This document shows, one piece after another, positions 25,370 through 33,832 of a stretch of 64,000 nt of DNA (position 1 is its first letter; each line of letters opens with the position of its first letter). The notes under the pieces are model-generated. The model was not told where the DNA came from and made no database searches. It worked only from the letters and a program-made list of their open reading frames with translations. Made by a program: the position numbers and the translations under genes. The stretch is from JAFGDI01 sp963667715 (GTDB taxonomy: Bacteria; Planctomycetota; Phycisphaerae; Sedimentisphaerales; SM23-30), in assembly GCA_963667715.1 (NCBI GenBank), contig OY763926.1, forward strand, positions 496,001 through 560,000. Direction: 5' to 3'.

Positions 25370-27358
25370 ATGAAAATTTTTGCGAAGTTGTTAGTGTTAG
25401 CAATGTTAGTTTGTGCTTTACCAGTGAACGCTGAGCTGGTATCTTTGACTGATAGTCTCAATAATAGTGGAGAGTATTCTTCTCCCAACGATTTAACTCC
25501 AGCATATGCTAAGGATATCTATGTGGTTGGTAAAGTTACATTCGTAGATTTTAATTCTGTTGACTGTTGGAATGTTATTACCTTATGGGATAGCACCGGC
25601 GGTGAGTTACTCTCAGTTTCCCAGCTCGGTAACGGCGTTAACTGGGGTATGGTAACCGGTGGTGTTGGTGAACTGACATCAGAGCTGCCTATCGTAGATA
25701 GCGAACCTATGCTGGTTGTCATCAAGATGGAACAGGTTAGTAAAGCCTTTAAAGTATGGCTGAACCCTGACCTCTCTGGCCCTGAAACTGCACCTACTAT
25801 TGAGCAGACTTCACCTAGAGGTGATTTCACTCTTGGTGGCGTTTATTTCCGTGGTGGCTTCTGGGGTTCAAATCCTAATGAATCTAAGGTTAGCTATGAA
25901 GATTTCGTTCTGTATAAAAACGAATCTCCATTTAATAATCACGCGCCAGTTACTCCAACACCAGAAATTGGCACAACCAGAGTTGAACTTACTACTGACC
26001 TGAGCTGGAACGCTCCAGTAGGTGTTGACACTGTTGGTTACGATGTATATCTCTGGTCGACAGACCCTAACGATACTGTTGGTAAGATTAAGGTTGCTTC
26101 TGATATTACAGATACAACACTAGCTAATGCCGATATCGTTGCTTCTTACGGCCAGATGCTCAATGGTATTGAATACAACTGGCAGGTTGATAGCTACGAA
26201 CCAAACGAACCAGGTTCGCCTATCGTTCGTGAAGGTAATCTATGGCACTTCTTTACTGTTCCTGCTGTTGTTGTGATCGATGCTGATCCAATTTCACTTT
26301 CAACTCCAGCTGGTGGTAGTGCTGTAATGTCAGTATCTGACCTAAACGGTACAGACTATCAGTGGTACTTCACTAACCTTGACAATACTGCAACTGTTGC
26401 TCTGGCAGAGTCTGCCAAGTATGTAAATGTTAACACAAATACACTTACTGTAACTGATGTTAATATGGCTGATGAAGGTTACTACTATTGTGAAGTTAGC
26501 AATTCATTACCAAGTATGGTTGCTTCTGAGCCTGCCAGACTTTGGGTACAGCGTGTAATCGCTTACTGGCCGTTTGAAAATGACAGCATTGACAGCATGG
26601 TAGACGGTAGTCCTGAAACTCTCGTTGAAGGTGCTCCTGCTTTTGTTACTGAAGGTATCGTTGGTAGTGCTCTAAGTATCGCCGAAGATGTAGACGCTCT
26701 CTATACTGCTATAGAAGAAGCTTCTTACTTTGATATCTGTGACCAGGCTATGACTGTTTCTTGTTGGATCAAGACCAGCAATACTCAGACCTGGGTTCCT
26801 TTCGTTGCTCGTGATGGTGAAGGTGCTGGTTGGCAGCTTCGTCAGAGTGGTTTCACTTCTGACCGTCCATGTTTCACAACTCGCGGTACTGGCAATGATG
26901 ATGGTACTCCTGCTAATAAGGCTATCTTTGATGACCAGTGGCATTTTGTTGTTGGTACTTTCGATGGCTCTGTTAAGAAGGTATACGTTGATGGTGTCCT
27001 GAGTCGTACCTACTCTACTGACGATGGTTCTCTGGCTCTTGAAGGCGATGAAGCTACTGCTCCTGTAAGAGCTACCGATATGCCGATATCTATTGCTGCC
27101 AGAGCTTATCCTTCTGATGATAGCTTTGCTATCGATGTAGTTAATAACTGTCCAGGTATCTACGATGAAGTTACCATCTATAACTATGCTCTGGATGAAT
27201 TGACTATCGCTCACACATACGCAGACATTACAGGTGAAAACGTTTGTCTACAGCAGACTTACGATCTTGATAATGATTGTGATGTTGACGTTAACGACTT
27301 TGCATTGTTGGCTTCAGAATGGCTAAATGATGCAATCGTTGCTCCTGAACAGGAGTAA
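25370..27358 (+). CDS. Exported multidomain glycan-binding-like protein (FN3, Ig-like, LamG, dockerin-like)
   Basis: 662 residues with a signal peptide (1-21). In order: an N-terminal beta-sandwich (about 22-185), a fibronectin-III-like module (about 195-300, LSWNAPVGVDTVGYDVYL), an Ig-like module (about 305-392, ADEGYYYCEVSNS), a LamG domain (about 396-610, VIAYWPFEND, VSCWIKTS, VDGVLSRTY), and a single dockerin-like loop (DLDNDCDVDVNDFALLASEW) near the end. No catalytic motif is visible, so it is more likely an adhesion or substrate-binding partner of the GH enzymes than an enzyme. AAGGAG lies upstream of the ATG. It is the last gene of the plus-strand glycan block and is followed by a strong terminator. 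Confidence 0.85.
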   Translation: MKIFAKLLVLAMLVCALPVNAELVSLTDSLNNSGEYSSPNDLTPAYAKDIYVVGKVTFVDFNSVDCWNVITLWDSTGGELLSVSQLGNGVNWGMVTGGVGELTSELPIVDSEPMLVVIKMEQVSKAFKVWLNPDLSGPETAPTIEQTSPRGDFTLGGVYFRGGFWGSNPNESKVSYEDFVLYKNESPFNNHAPVTPTPEIGTTRVELTTDLSWNAPVGVDTVGYDVYLWSTDPNDTVGKIKVASDITDTTLANADIVASYGQMLNGIEYNWQVDSYEPNEPGSPIVREGNLWHFFTVPAVVVIDADPISLSTPAGGSAVMSVSDLNGTDYQWYFTNLDNTATVALAESAKYVNVNTNTLTVTDVNMADEGYYYCEVSNSLPSMVASEPARLWVQRVIAYWPFENDSIDSMVDGSPETLVEGAPAFVTEGIVGSALSIAEDVDALYTAIEEASYFDICDQAMTVSCWIKTSNTQTWVPFVARDGEGAGWQLRQSGFTSDRPCFTTRGTGNDDGTPANKAIFDDQWHFVVGTFDGSVKKVYVDGVLSRTYSTDDGSLALEGDEATAPVRATDMPISIAARAYPSDDSFAIDVVNNCPGIYDEVTIYNYALDELTIAHTYADITGENVCLQQTYDLDNDCDVDVNDFALLASEWLNDAIVAPEQE

Positions 27359-27421
27359 TTCAGACCATATTATCACTAAGGGAATTATTCCCGTGATATA
27401 GTTGTTCGATCTCCAAACAAG

Positions 27422-27460
27422 CAGGGGATGGCCCTTAAAAGCCATCCCCTGTTTATTTTT
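27422..27460. terminator. Terminator at the end of the glycan operon
   Basis: caggggatggc pairs perfectly with gccatcccctg across ccttaaaa and is followed by TTTATTTTT. Confidence 0.88.
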
Positions 27461-27494
27461 GTCTTGCCCCTCGCTTCTCGTCTCTCACCCCTGA

Positions 27495-28400
27495 TTACTC
27501 GCCCCTATTTATCCAGTTCTCCAGTACATCAGACCAGTGTTCCAATGTCAAACCTGGTTTACCTTCAACTGTAAAGCCATGGCCGCCCTTATTATAGATA
27601 TGCATTTCAGCATCTATCTTATTTTTAATAAGAGCCTGATAGTAACGTATCGCATTACTTACCGGTACTGCCGGGTCATCGCTGCAATGGACGATTAGTG
27701 CCGGCGGCGTATCGCTGGTAACGTGCAGCTCACAGCTGTATTTCTCTACCAGCTCTTTAGCAGGATTTTTACCCAGCAACGCATCTTTTGACCACTGGTT
27801 GGTTTCCTTGCCCATGCTTATTACAGGGTAGACCAGTATGCTAAATGCTGGTCTGGCCGATATGTCTTTATCATCTTCACGGCTGTATAACTTCTCATTA
27901 TACATAGTCGATGCACACGCTGCTACATGACCGCCCGCTGATGTGCCCATTATCCCCAGCTTTTCAGGATCGATCTTATATTTCTTGGCATTTAGCTTTA
28001 CGTATCGGATCGCACGCTGTATATCGCATAGCGGTGCAGGCTGGCCATATTCCTTTATACGGTACTTCATAACAAAAGCACTCATACCATGCTCGTTGAA
28101 CCATCTGGCCGTCTGATGCCCCTTGTCGTCGATAGAAATGAAGTTATAGCCGCCGCCCGGACAAATAATAACCGCTGTGTCTGTTTTCTGCTCTGGGGCC
28201 GGATAATAATAAAGCTCCGGCTCAACGATACTAAAGACAAAACCGCTGCCCGGGTCGTAACGTTCCTCAAAATTAACTTCTTTGGCATATGGCATCTCAC
28301 CTTTTGGCCATATCTTTATTCTTTCACTGCTAGTGTCACCTGCTATTGACGATGAAATTGTTGTTGCTATAGTCATAATAATTATCAGAGCTCTTTTCAT
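27495..28400 (-). CDS. Exported alpha/beta-hydrolase, acetyl(xylan)esterase-like (paralogue 1 of 3)
   Basis: 301 residues with a signal peptide (1-20). The alpha/beta-hydrolase fold shows an oxyanion-type loop CPGGGYNFI, the nucleophile elbow GTSAGGHVA, an Asp in CSDDPAVPVSN, and the catalytic His in NKGGHGF. It is the first of three tandem minus-strand paralogues (with 28792-29751 and 29807-30733) that share the KLWPxGxMP-like start and the GGHGFxxxGxxGxTxExW ending. This group is often annotated as xylanase or acetylxylan esterase. Removing acetyl or other ester groups from glycans would complement the GH43/GH31 enzymes next door. AAGGA lies about 8 bases before the ATG. Substrate is inferred from context. 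Confidence 0.82.
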   Translation of the reverse strand: MKRALIIIMTIATTISSSIAGDTSSERIKIWPKGEMPYAKEVNFEERYDPGSGFVFSIVEPELYYYPAPEQKTDTAVIICPGGGYNFISIDDKGHQTARWFNEHGMSAFVMKYRIKEYGQPAPLCDIQRAIRYVKLNAKKYKIDPEKLGIMGTSAGGHVAACASTMYNEKLYSREDDKDISARPAFSILVYPVISMGKETNQWSKDALLGKNPAKELVEKYSCELHVTSDTPPALIVHCSDDPAVPVSNAIRYYQALIKNKIDAEMHIYNKGGHGFTVEGKPGLTLEHWSDVLENWINRGE

Positions 28401-28791
28401 AATATTTTTCCTTAAAGGTAGTGTCAGCTAACTACTAATTTGTACTACTATTGATCAATTTCTTGTTATTTATGTGCTATTACTTTTTATATTTGATGCA
28501 AACTATTTAATAATCCTATTTTACATTCTCATCAAAAGCATATGAACTTCCTTGTCCAATAGCCTTAATTTCTTATCCTAATCATCCTCTAATCCTCTAA
28601 TCCTCTAATCCATGCAAAACCTTTTCTTAATGCCATCATCTCAAACTAACCACAAATCGCCAACCATATCTTTGCGACTTCGCGTCTTTGCGTTGAAATC
28701 TTAATTCTCTTCTTACATAAAACTTTTGGTTGCGGCTCGACCGCTCTAGTTTCTGGTTTCTCTCAAGCTTACCCAAGGCCAACTTGAGCTG
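28401..28791. other. Repeat-containing gap between esterase paralogues
   Basis: About 390 bases with no gene. It holds three tandem tcctctaa units near 28583-28608 and one full copy of the 'tttgcgactt' module at 28656-28743. Esterases 2 and 3, in contrast, are only 55 bases apart. Confidence 0.6.
28656..28743. repeat. Dispersed 'tttgcgactt' module, copy 2
   Basis: Matches 7694-7781 in the same orientation along its length (tcgccaacca, tttgcgactt, gcgttgaaatc, cttcttacataaaact, ggctcgaccg). Confidence 0.75.
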
Positions 28792-29751
28792 TTAACGTCC
28801 TAAAACATATCTTCCGATATACATTCCCCAATTTTCCAGTGCATCTGTCCATTTCTCTACAGTTTTACCCGGCCTTCCGGCTATTGAAAAACCGTGGCCG
28901 CCTTTATTGTAAATATGCATTTCAGCATCAACTCCATTGGCGATTAGTGCCTGATAGTATTTGATACTGTTTGCCACTGGCACACCATTATCATCTGAAC
29001 TATGCACTAAAAAGGTTGGCGGCGTATCGGCCGTGACGTGTTTCTCACATGAATACTTATCTATTAGCTCCTGTGATGCATTTTTGCCTAGTAAGCTGTC
29101 CCGGCTGCCCTTATGCGTTTGCTCGCCCATTGTTATTACCGGATAGATAAGTATCGAATAATCTGGTCTGGCCGATATCCCGCGATCATCTTCCAGGTCG
29201 TAAATCTTTTCGTTATACATAGTTGAAGCTGTTGCTGCCAGGTGACCGCCCGCAGAATAGCCCATTATCCCGATCTTGTTCGGGCTTATTCCATATTTAC
29301 CTGCATCTCTTCTTACCAGCCTGATAGCACGCTGAACATCAGCAAGTGGGGCCGGCTGACGGTAGGGGCTATGCCGGTATTTTAGCACAAATACATTAAT
29401 CCCTCTTTCGCATAGGTAATCGGCGGTATTAAAACCCTCATAGACAAATGCTACTATACCATACCCGCCGCCCGGACAAACTATTACACATGCGTCAGAT
29501 TTCTGGTCACCTTTGGCCGGACAAAAGTACAGCTCTGGCTCTGATACATACTGAACATGACCTCGCTCATTATACTTCTGCTCTGGTCTGGGCTGAATAT
29601 TATCATAAGGCATCTTACCCTCAGGCCACAAAGCGATACCTTCATTATCTGTTACTACACTTGGTAGTATCTGTCTCAGGTCAAAACTACGCTCTTGAGC
29701 AAATGCTGTAAGTGCTGTAAGTCCCACTAATATAAATGCTAATACTTTCAT
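28792..29751 (-). CDS. Exported alpha/beta-hydrolase, acetyl(xylan)esterase-like (paralogue 2 of 3)
   Basis: 319 residues from the ATG at 29751, which has AAGGAG 6 bases upstream; an in-frame ATG at 29775 would add 8 charged residues before the signal peptide and is rejected. Signal peptide 1-18 (cut near AFA-QE). Catalytic features: CPGGGYGIV, GYSAGGHLA, HSSDDNGVPVAN and NKGGHGF. It is closest in layout to paralogue 3, sharing QRAIRLVRRDAGKYGISP. It probably removes ester decorations from the glycan handled by the adjacent GH locus. Confidence 0.82.
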   Translation of the reverse strand: MKVLAFILVGLTALTAFAQERSFDLRQILPSVVTDNEGIALWPEGKMPYDNIQPRPEQKYNERGHVQYVSEPELYFCPAKGDQKSDACVIVCPGGGYGIVAFVYEGFNTADYLCERGINVFVLKYRHSPYRQPAPLADVQRAIRLVRRDAGKYGISPNKIGIMGYSAGGHLAATASTMYNEKIYDLEDDRGISARPDYSILIYPVITMGEQTHKGSRDSLLGKNASQELIDKYSCEKHVTADTPPTFLVHSSDDNGVPVANSIKYYQALIANGVDAEMHIYNKGGHGFSIAGRPGKTVEKWTDALENWGMYIGRYVLGR

Positions 29752-29806
29752 GGTAGCTCCTTTTTCTGTTCTCAAATTACCTGCTTCTATATCCTGTTTT
29801 ATTGTC

Positions 29807-30733
29807 TCAGTTTGGGTATATCTTTACAGTAGCTATCAGCCAGTTAGATAACAATTCTTTCCACTTCTCCACTGTCAACCCTCCCCGGCCAGCGATACCA
29901 AACCCGTGACCGCCTTTATTGTACATATGAAATTCGGCGTTTACCTTATTATTCAGTAGGGCGTCATAGTACATAAAGCCATTGTCTATCGGAACTATGT
30001 TATCGTCGGAGGCAAATACCATAAATGTTTTTGGTGTCTCAGGCGTTACCTGCTCATGACAAGAATACTTTTTGACAAGCTCTTCTGATGGATTAGCGCC
30101 GAGCAGATAAAGTTTTGAACCCTGATGAGTTTCCGGCCCCATGGTAATTACCGGGTATATCAGTACTGAAAAGTCTGGTTTCGCTGATATCCCCTTATCA
30201 TCATCAAGCTCATAAACCTTTTCGCCATAGAGCGTAGAGGCTGTTGCTGCCAGATGCCCACCAGCCGAAAAGCCCATTACCCCGATATTGGCCGGTGATA
30301 TTCCATATTTACCCGCATCACGACGAACCAGCCTGATAGCACGCTGAACATCACATAGCGGTGCTGGCTGTAAATACGGCTTAATACGACTTATAAGCAC
30401 AAACGCGTTCATCCCCAGAGAATTATAGTGATCTGCCACCTGGAACCCTTCATGCCGCGACATGAGACATGTATATCCGCCGCCCGGACAGATTACAACC
30501 GTAGCGTCAGACTTCTTCTCTGATGCCGGACAAAAATACAGCCTCGGCTCTGACACATTCGATATAGCTCCGTTATTACTATCCATATTCTCAGTGAAAT
30601 CCACATCGATCGCACATGGCATCTTACCTGCCGGCCATAGCTTTATCTCCTGACGACTATTCTCGTCAGCACTAAGCCCACTGCTTACGCCAATGATAAA
30701 TGATAAAAGAATAATAATGACTTTTTTTTGCAT
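29807..30733 (-). CDS. Exported alpha/beta-hydrolase, acetyl(xylan)esterase-like (paralogue 3 of 3)
   Basis: 308 residues with a signal peptide (1-22). Catalytic features are CPGGGYTCL, GFSAGGHLA, ASDDNIVPIDN and NKGGHGF. It is the promoter-proximal member of the minus-strand trio; AAAGG precedes the ATG, and paralogue 2 starts 55 bases after its stop, so the two are probably co-transcribed. The trio points away from the metallo-beta-lactamase gene and converges on the GH operon terminator. Confidence 0.82.
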   Translation of the reverse strand: MQKKVIIILLSFIIGVSSGLSADENSRQEIKLWPAGKMPCAIDVDFTENMDSNNGAISNVSEPRLYFCPASEKKSDATVVICPGGGYTCLMSRHEGFQVADHYNSLGMNAFVLISRIKPYLQPAPLCDVQRAIRLVRRDAGKYGISPANIGVMGFSAGGHLAATASTLYGEKVYELDDDKGISAKPDFSVLIYPVITMGPETHQGSKLYLLGANPSEELVKKYSCHEQVTPETPKTFMVFASDDNIVPIDNGFMYYDALLNNKVNAEFHMYNKGGHGFGIAGRGGLTVEKWKELLSNWLIATVKIYPN

Positions 30734-30902
30734 AATTGTTGAACCTTTCTGTTGATATTATTAACAATAGGGAAATAATAGCATAGTGGTGAAATAATTG
30801 CAATGGTCAGTGGCTTTACCATTGAATAGTCAGCCGGTACATATGATAATAATGGTAATTATTCTATGAGTTCACTCAATTCATATAGAGGAATGGTTTT
30901 TT

Positions 30903-31808
30903 ATGATTAAAATGGACGTAAAATCGAGTCTTATTATCCAGATTGTACTATTGATATGCCTTATCCATATCTGCGGTTGTACAAAGTTTGAGCCTTCTCA
31001 GTTGTATTCTGCTCTGCCTGTTGATATTGAGTTATCAGAAGAACTTAGCGTAAAGGAACTGACACCTGGTGTCATGCTGGTAGAACATAGCTTTCCATAT
31101 GGTTCAAATTCATTAGTTGTGTATATGGGAGAAAAGTATTATCTGTTAGTTGATACGCCATGTACCGATCAGGCGACGGCTAAGCTGCTTGATTGGTTAT
31201 ATGCTACTTATGGTAATGAAATTTATATTTCCGCTGTAAATACCGGATTTCATATTGATAATCTTGGCGGTAATGAAGAGTTGGCCAAACATTTCATACC
31301 TATATGGGGTTCTGATAAGACTTGTGAGCTGTTAGACAGTCGCGGTAAGGAAACTACAGCTATTTCTGCCGAAATGTTCTTAAGTGCTCCTGCTAACAAA
31401 TACTATTATGATAAGTATCTTGAAGCAGAATATCGTGCTCCAGATCATATTTTCCCTCTTGCAGATGGTCTGCAGATTACGTTTCCCAATGAAACTATTC
31501 AGGCCTTTTATCCCGGCCCAAGTCATACTTTTGATAATGTTGTGGTATATTTCCCAAAGCGAAAGCTGCTTTTTGGTGGATGTATGATCAAAACTATGGC
31601 TGCCAGAGGGCCTGGTTATAAAGAGGACGCTGACATGGTTCAATGGCCGCTTTCAGTTGCGAAAGTAAAAGATAAATTTGCCGAAATTGATATAGTTGTG
31701 CCGGGGCACGGTCCCAGTGGCGGTACAGAATTGCTGGACCATACCATTGAAATCCTGAATATATTCAATGCAAACAACGATTCTAAGTCTTTACACAACT
31801 CAAACTGA
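30903..31808 (+). CDS. Metallo-beta-lactamase-fold lipoprotein, subclass B1-like with an altered zinc site
   Basis: 301 residues. The N-terminal hydrophobic stretch ends ICGC, a lipobox-like site with Cys26, suggesting a membrane-anchored lipoprotein. The B1-type ligand set is nearly complete: His117 and Asp119 in GFHIDNLGG, His208 in GPSHTFDN, Cys227 in FGGCMIK, and His269 in VPGHGPS. The first His of the HxHxD motif is Gly115. Cys227 is a B1/B2 hallmark not found in most other MBL-fold hydrolases, and B2 enzymes also replace the first His (with Asn). Beta-lactam hydrolysis is possible but not shown. The stop codon lies inside a repeat palindrome, and two hairpins follow. Confidence 0.78.
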   Translation: MIKMDVKSSLIIQIVLLICLIHICGCTKFEPSQLYSALPVDIELSEELSVKELTPGVMLVEHSFPYGSNSLVVYMGEKYYLLVDTPCTDQATAKLLDWLYATYGNEIYISAVNTGFHIDNLGGNEELAKHFIPIWGSDKTCELLDSRGKETTAISAEMFLSAPANKYYYDKYLEAEYRAPDHIFPLADGLQITFPNETIQAFYPGPSHTFDNVVVYFPKRKLLFGGCMIKTMAARGPGYKEDADMVQWPLSVAKVKDKFAEIDIVVPGHGPSGGTELLDHTIEILNIFNANNDSKSLHNSN

Positions 31809-31825
31809 TCATCAGTCAGTTTGAG
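31799..31825. repeat. CTCAAACTGA palindrome (solo end of the MITE-like element)
   Basis: CTCAAACTGA-tcatcag-TCAGTTTGAG overlaps the last codons and the stop of the metallo-beta-lactamase-like gene. The arms are the terminal-repeat words of the elements at 33550-33711 and 63826-63984. Confidence 0.7.
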
Positions 31826-31846
31826 TAAACAATTGATGCTAATAAT

Positions 31847-31884
31847 AAAAAAGCTCTCAAAATAATCTTTTTGAGAGCTTTTTC
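31847..31884. terminator. Terminator after the MBL-fold gene
   Basis: aaaagctctcaaaa pairs with tttttgagagcttttt across a short loop. It is A/T-flanked on both sides and so is usable by the convergent hydF as well. Confidence 0.85.
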
Positions 31885-31927
31885 TAATTTCTATCCCGAT
31901 GCACATCGGGGCTATCTATATACTAAT

Positions 31928-33154
31928 CTACGAATTTAGATACAGATCATATGCCGCCGGGAACGGCTTCAATGCCCGCTGGAATATACCCAGCGAATAG
32001 GCTATTGCCAGTCCATAGTTGGTTACCGGTACTCCCGCCTGCTTACACAGCATTGTTCTACTGAGCACCTCACGGCGATTGAACATACAGCCCCCGCAAT
32101 GGATCATAAGCTTATACTCTGACAGATCTGACGGGAAGTCATAGCCCTGAATAACATTTACATCCAGGTCGCCACCAACATACTGCCTTAGCCAGCGAGG
32201 GATCTTCACCCGCCCGATATCTTCACATGATGGATGATGCGAGCACGCCTCTGCGATCAGCACCTTATCACCCGGTTTTAGTGTATCGATCACCTTTGTT
32301 CCCAGTACAAATTCATTCAGATCGCCTTTATATCTGGCAAAAAGAATTGAAAATGAGGTCATTGGGATCTCTGGTGGGGTATCGGCATCTACTTTCAAAA
32401 ATGCCTGACTGTCTGTTACTACCAATGCTGGCGGAGTCTTTAGTCGGTCGAGGCTCTCACGAAGTTCTCGCTCTTTTACTACCATACAATATGCATCATT
32501 ATCCAGCAGGTCGCGAATACAGTTTACCTGCGGCAGAATAAGCCTGCCTTTGGGCGCCTCTTTATCGATCGGAACAACCAAAACCGCCAGTTCTCCTGCT
32601 GGCACAAGGTCGCCTAGTATTGTTGGATTATTCAAAAACTCATCTGGTGTCTTCTTTACCAGCAGCTGACGAAGCTGGTCAATACCATCATTTTCCAATG
32701 CTGATGTTGTAATATGATCGATCTTCTGCTCTTTTATTGCTTCCAGCACCGAATCTGATGGCTTGCCGAGGTCAGATTTGTTAAAAACTGCAACTATTGG
32801 CACATTATACTTACGCAGCTCATCTACCAGTCCTTGTTCATATTGCCCCCAAAGACCATCGGTAACTAATATCGCCAGCTCTGTTCTGCGAAATATCCCG
32901 CGTGTCTTCTCGACTCGCATCTCACCCAGGTCACCAACATCATCAACACCGGCCGTATCAATAAATACCACCGGGCCAATAGGTAATAATTCCATTGGCT
33001 TTTCGATTGGATCTGTCGTCGTACCCGCAACATTTGATACTATTGCTACCGATTGACGAACGATTGAATTTAATAATGAACTCTTCCCGACATTTCTTCT
33101 GCCAAACAGGCCGATGTGTAATCGCATTCCCTTGGGGGTGCTTTGCTGGATCAT
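31928..33154 (-). CDS. hydF: [FeFe]-hydrogenase maturation GTPase HydF
   Basis: 408 residues. The N-terminal GTPase domain has G1 GRRNVGKSS near 20, a VAGTTTDP switch, G3 DTAGVDD and G4 NKSD. A dimerisation domain follows, and the C-terminal cluster domain carries CSHHPSC near 308 and HCGGC near 355, the Fe-S ligands of HydF. HydF is the scaffold on which the H-cluster two-iron subsite is built before transfer to the hydrogenase. hydE, hydG and hydA are not in this window. Its presence indicates an anaerobic, H2-metabolising organism. AAGG lies about 8 bases before the ATG. Confidence 0.93.
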   Translation of the reverse strand: MIQQSTPKGMRLHIGLFGRRNVGKSSLLNSIVRQSVAIVSNVAGTTTDPIEKPMELLPIGPVVFIDTAGVDDVGDLGEMRVEKTRGIFRRTELAILVTDGLWGQYEQGLVDELRKYNVPIVAVFNKSDLGKPSDSVLEAIKEQKIDHITTSALENDGIDQLRQLLVKKTPDEFLNNPTILGDLVPAGELAVLVVPIDKEAPKGRLILPQVNCIRDLLDNDAYCMVVKERELRESLDRLKTPPALVVTDSQAFLKVDADTPPEIPMTSFSILFARYKGDLNEFVLGTKVIDTLKPGDKVLIAEACSHHPSCEDIGRVKIPRWLRQYVGGDLDVNVIQGYDFPSDLSEYKLMIHCGGCMFNRREVLSRTMLCKQAGVPVTNYGLAIAYSLGIFQRALKPFPAAYDLYLNS

Positions 33155-33222
33155 TTTAATTGCCTTAAATAAATATAGTTACAAAAATCTTTTCTCTAGT
33201 GCTATCATTATAATAATTTTTC

Positions 33223-33465
33223 GTAACCGTTTACGCAAGTACATAATATACTTAGACTAACGTACCATAAACAAGTACTACCGATCAATTTACAAACCAT
33301 TTAAATTCAGGCGTCGCCTGTAATAAAAAAATCAAACAGTTTCGAGTCCCTATAAACGTCGGGACGAGAATCCTGAGCTTGTTTCTTGTTACTTGTTACT
33401 AAACAATTTAAGTTGCTATCAACTTTGGTACCAGTGCATACACTGTGAACGGTTACTCTTTTTCT
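33223..33465. repeat. 240-bp dispersed repeat, copy 1
   Basis: Reads gtaaccgtttacgcaag, acttagactaa-gtaccataaa, aggcgtcgcctgtaat, aaacagtttcgag, gagcttgtttcttgttac, and ends aactttggtaccagtgc then gaacggtt. The same order is seen at 39280-39528; 53531-53652 is a partial copy. A hairpin (gtccc...gggac) replaces the cgag-cggtag-cgag loop of the other copies. Confidence 0.8.
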
Positions 33466-33549
33466 TATGAATATAAGCACAGAGCAGATAGAATGTCAAC
33501 TCATTATCTGTTATCTTTGCACTTTGTATTGCGTACTTCGCACTTAATT

Positions 33550-33711
33550 ACTCAAACTGACCGAATCCTTCAGTTTGTATATTGTAATCCACTATCAACA
33601 AAGGGCTTAATAATTGGTGATTAGTAGTTAGTTTTTGAAGTCATTCTATTCAACTAATTGCTAAATCCTAAATTCTAAATCCTATCAAACTGACCATCGG
33701 TCAGTTTGAGT
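33550..33711. mobile_element. MITE-like element, copy 1
   Basis: About 160 bp bounded by perfect 12-bp inverted repeats, CTCAAACTGACC (33551-33562) and GGTCAGTTTGAG (33699-33710), with a TTA on each side (33548-33550 and 33711-33713) that could be a 3-bp target duplication. There is no coding capacity. The right end can also fold on itself (aaactgacc-atc-ggtcagttt). A diverged copy is at 63826-63984. Confidence 0.65.
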
Positions 33712-33726
33712 TATTACCTTTGGATA

Positions 33727-33766
33727 AAAAAATAACGGGAGAACCCTGTTGGGGGCAGTCCCGTTA
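33727..33766 (-). terminator. Terminator of the histone-like gene
   Basis: TAACGGGA / TCCCGTTA with an inner gaaccc/gggggc stem. On the minus strand it is followed by seven T. It lies about 65 bases after the histone-like stop. Confidence 0.85.
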
Positions 33767-33832
33767 CATTTCGTTAATACCAGCGAGTAGTGGGTATGCT
33801 CAACTGGTATAATTCATTCAACTCAAAGCTAA

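Larger units (their letters stand above)
33155..33832. other. 680-bp intergenic region made mostly of dispersed repeats
   Basis: Holds one copy of the 240-bp family (33223-33465), one MITE-like element (33550-33711) and the terminator of the histone-like gene (33727-33766). No gene was seen. Confidence 0.65.
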
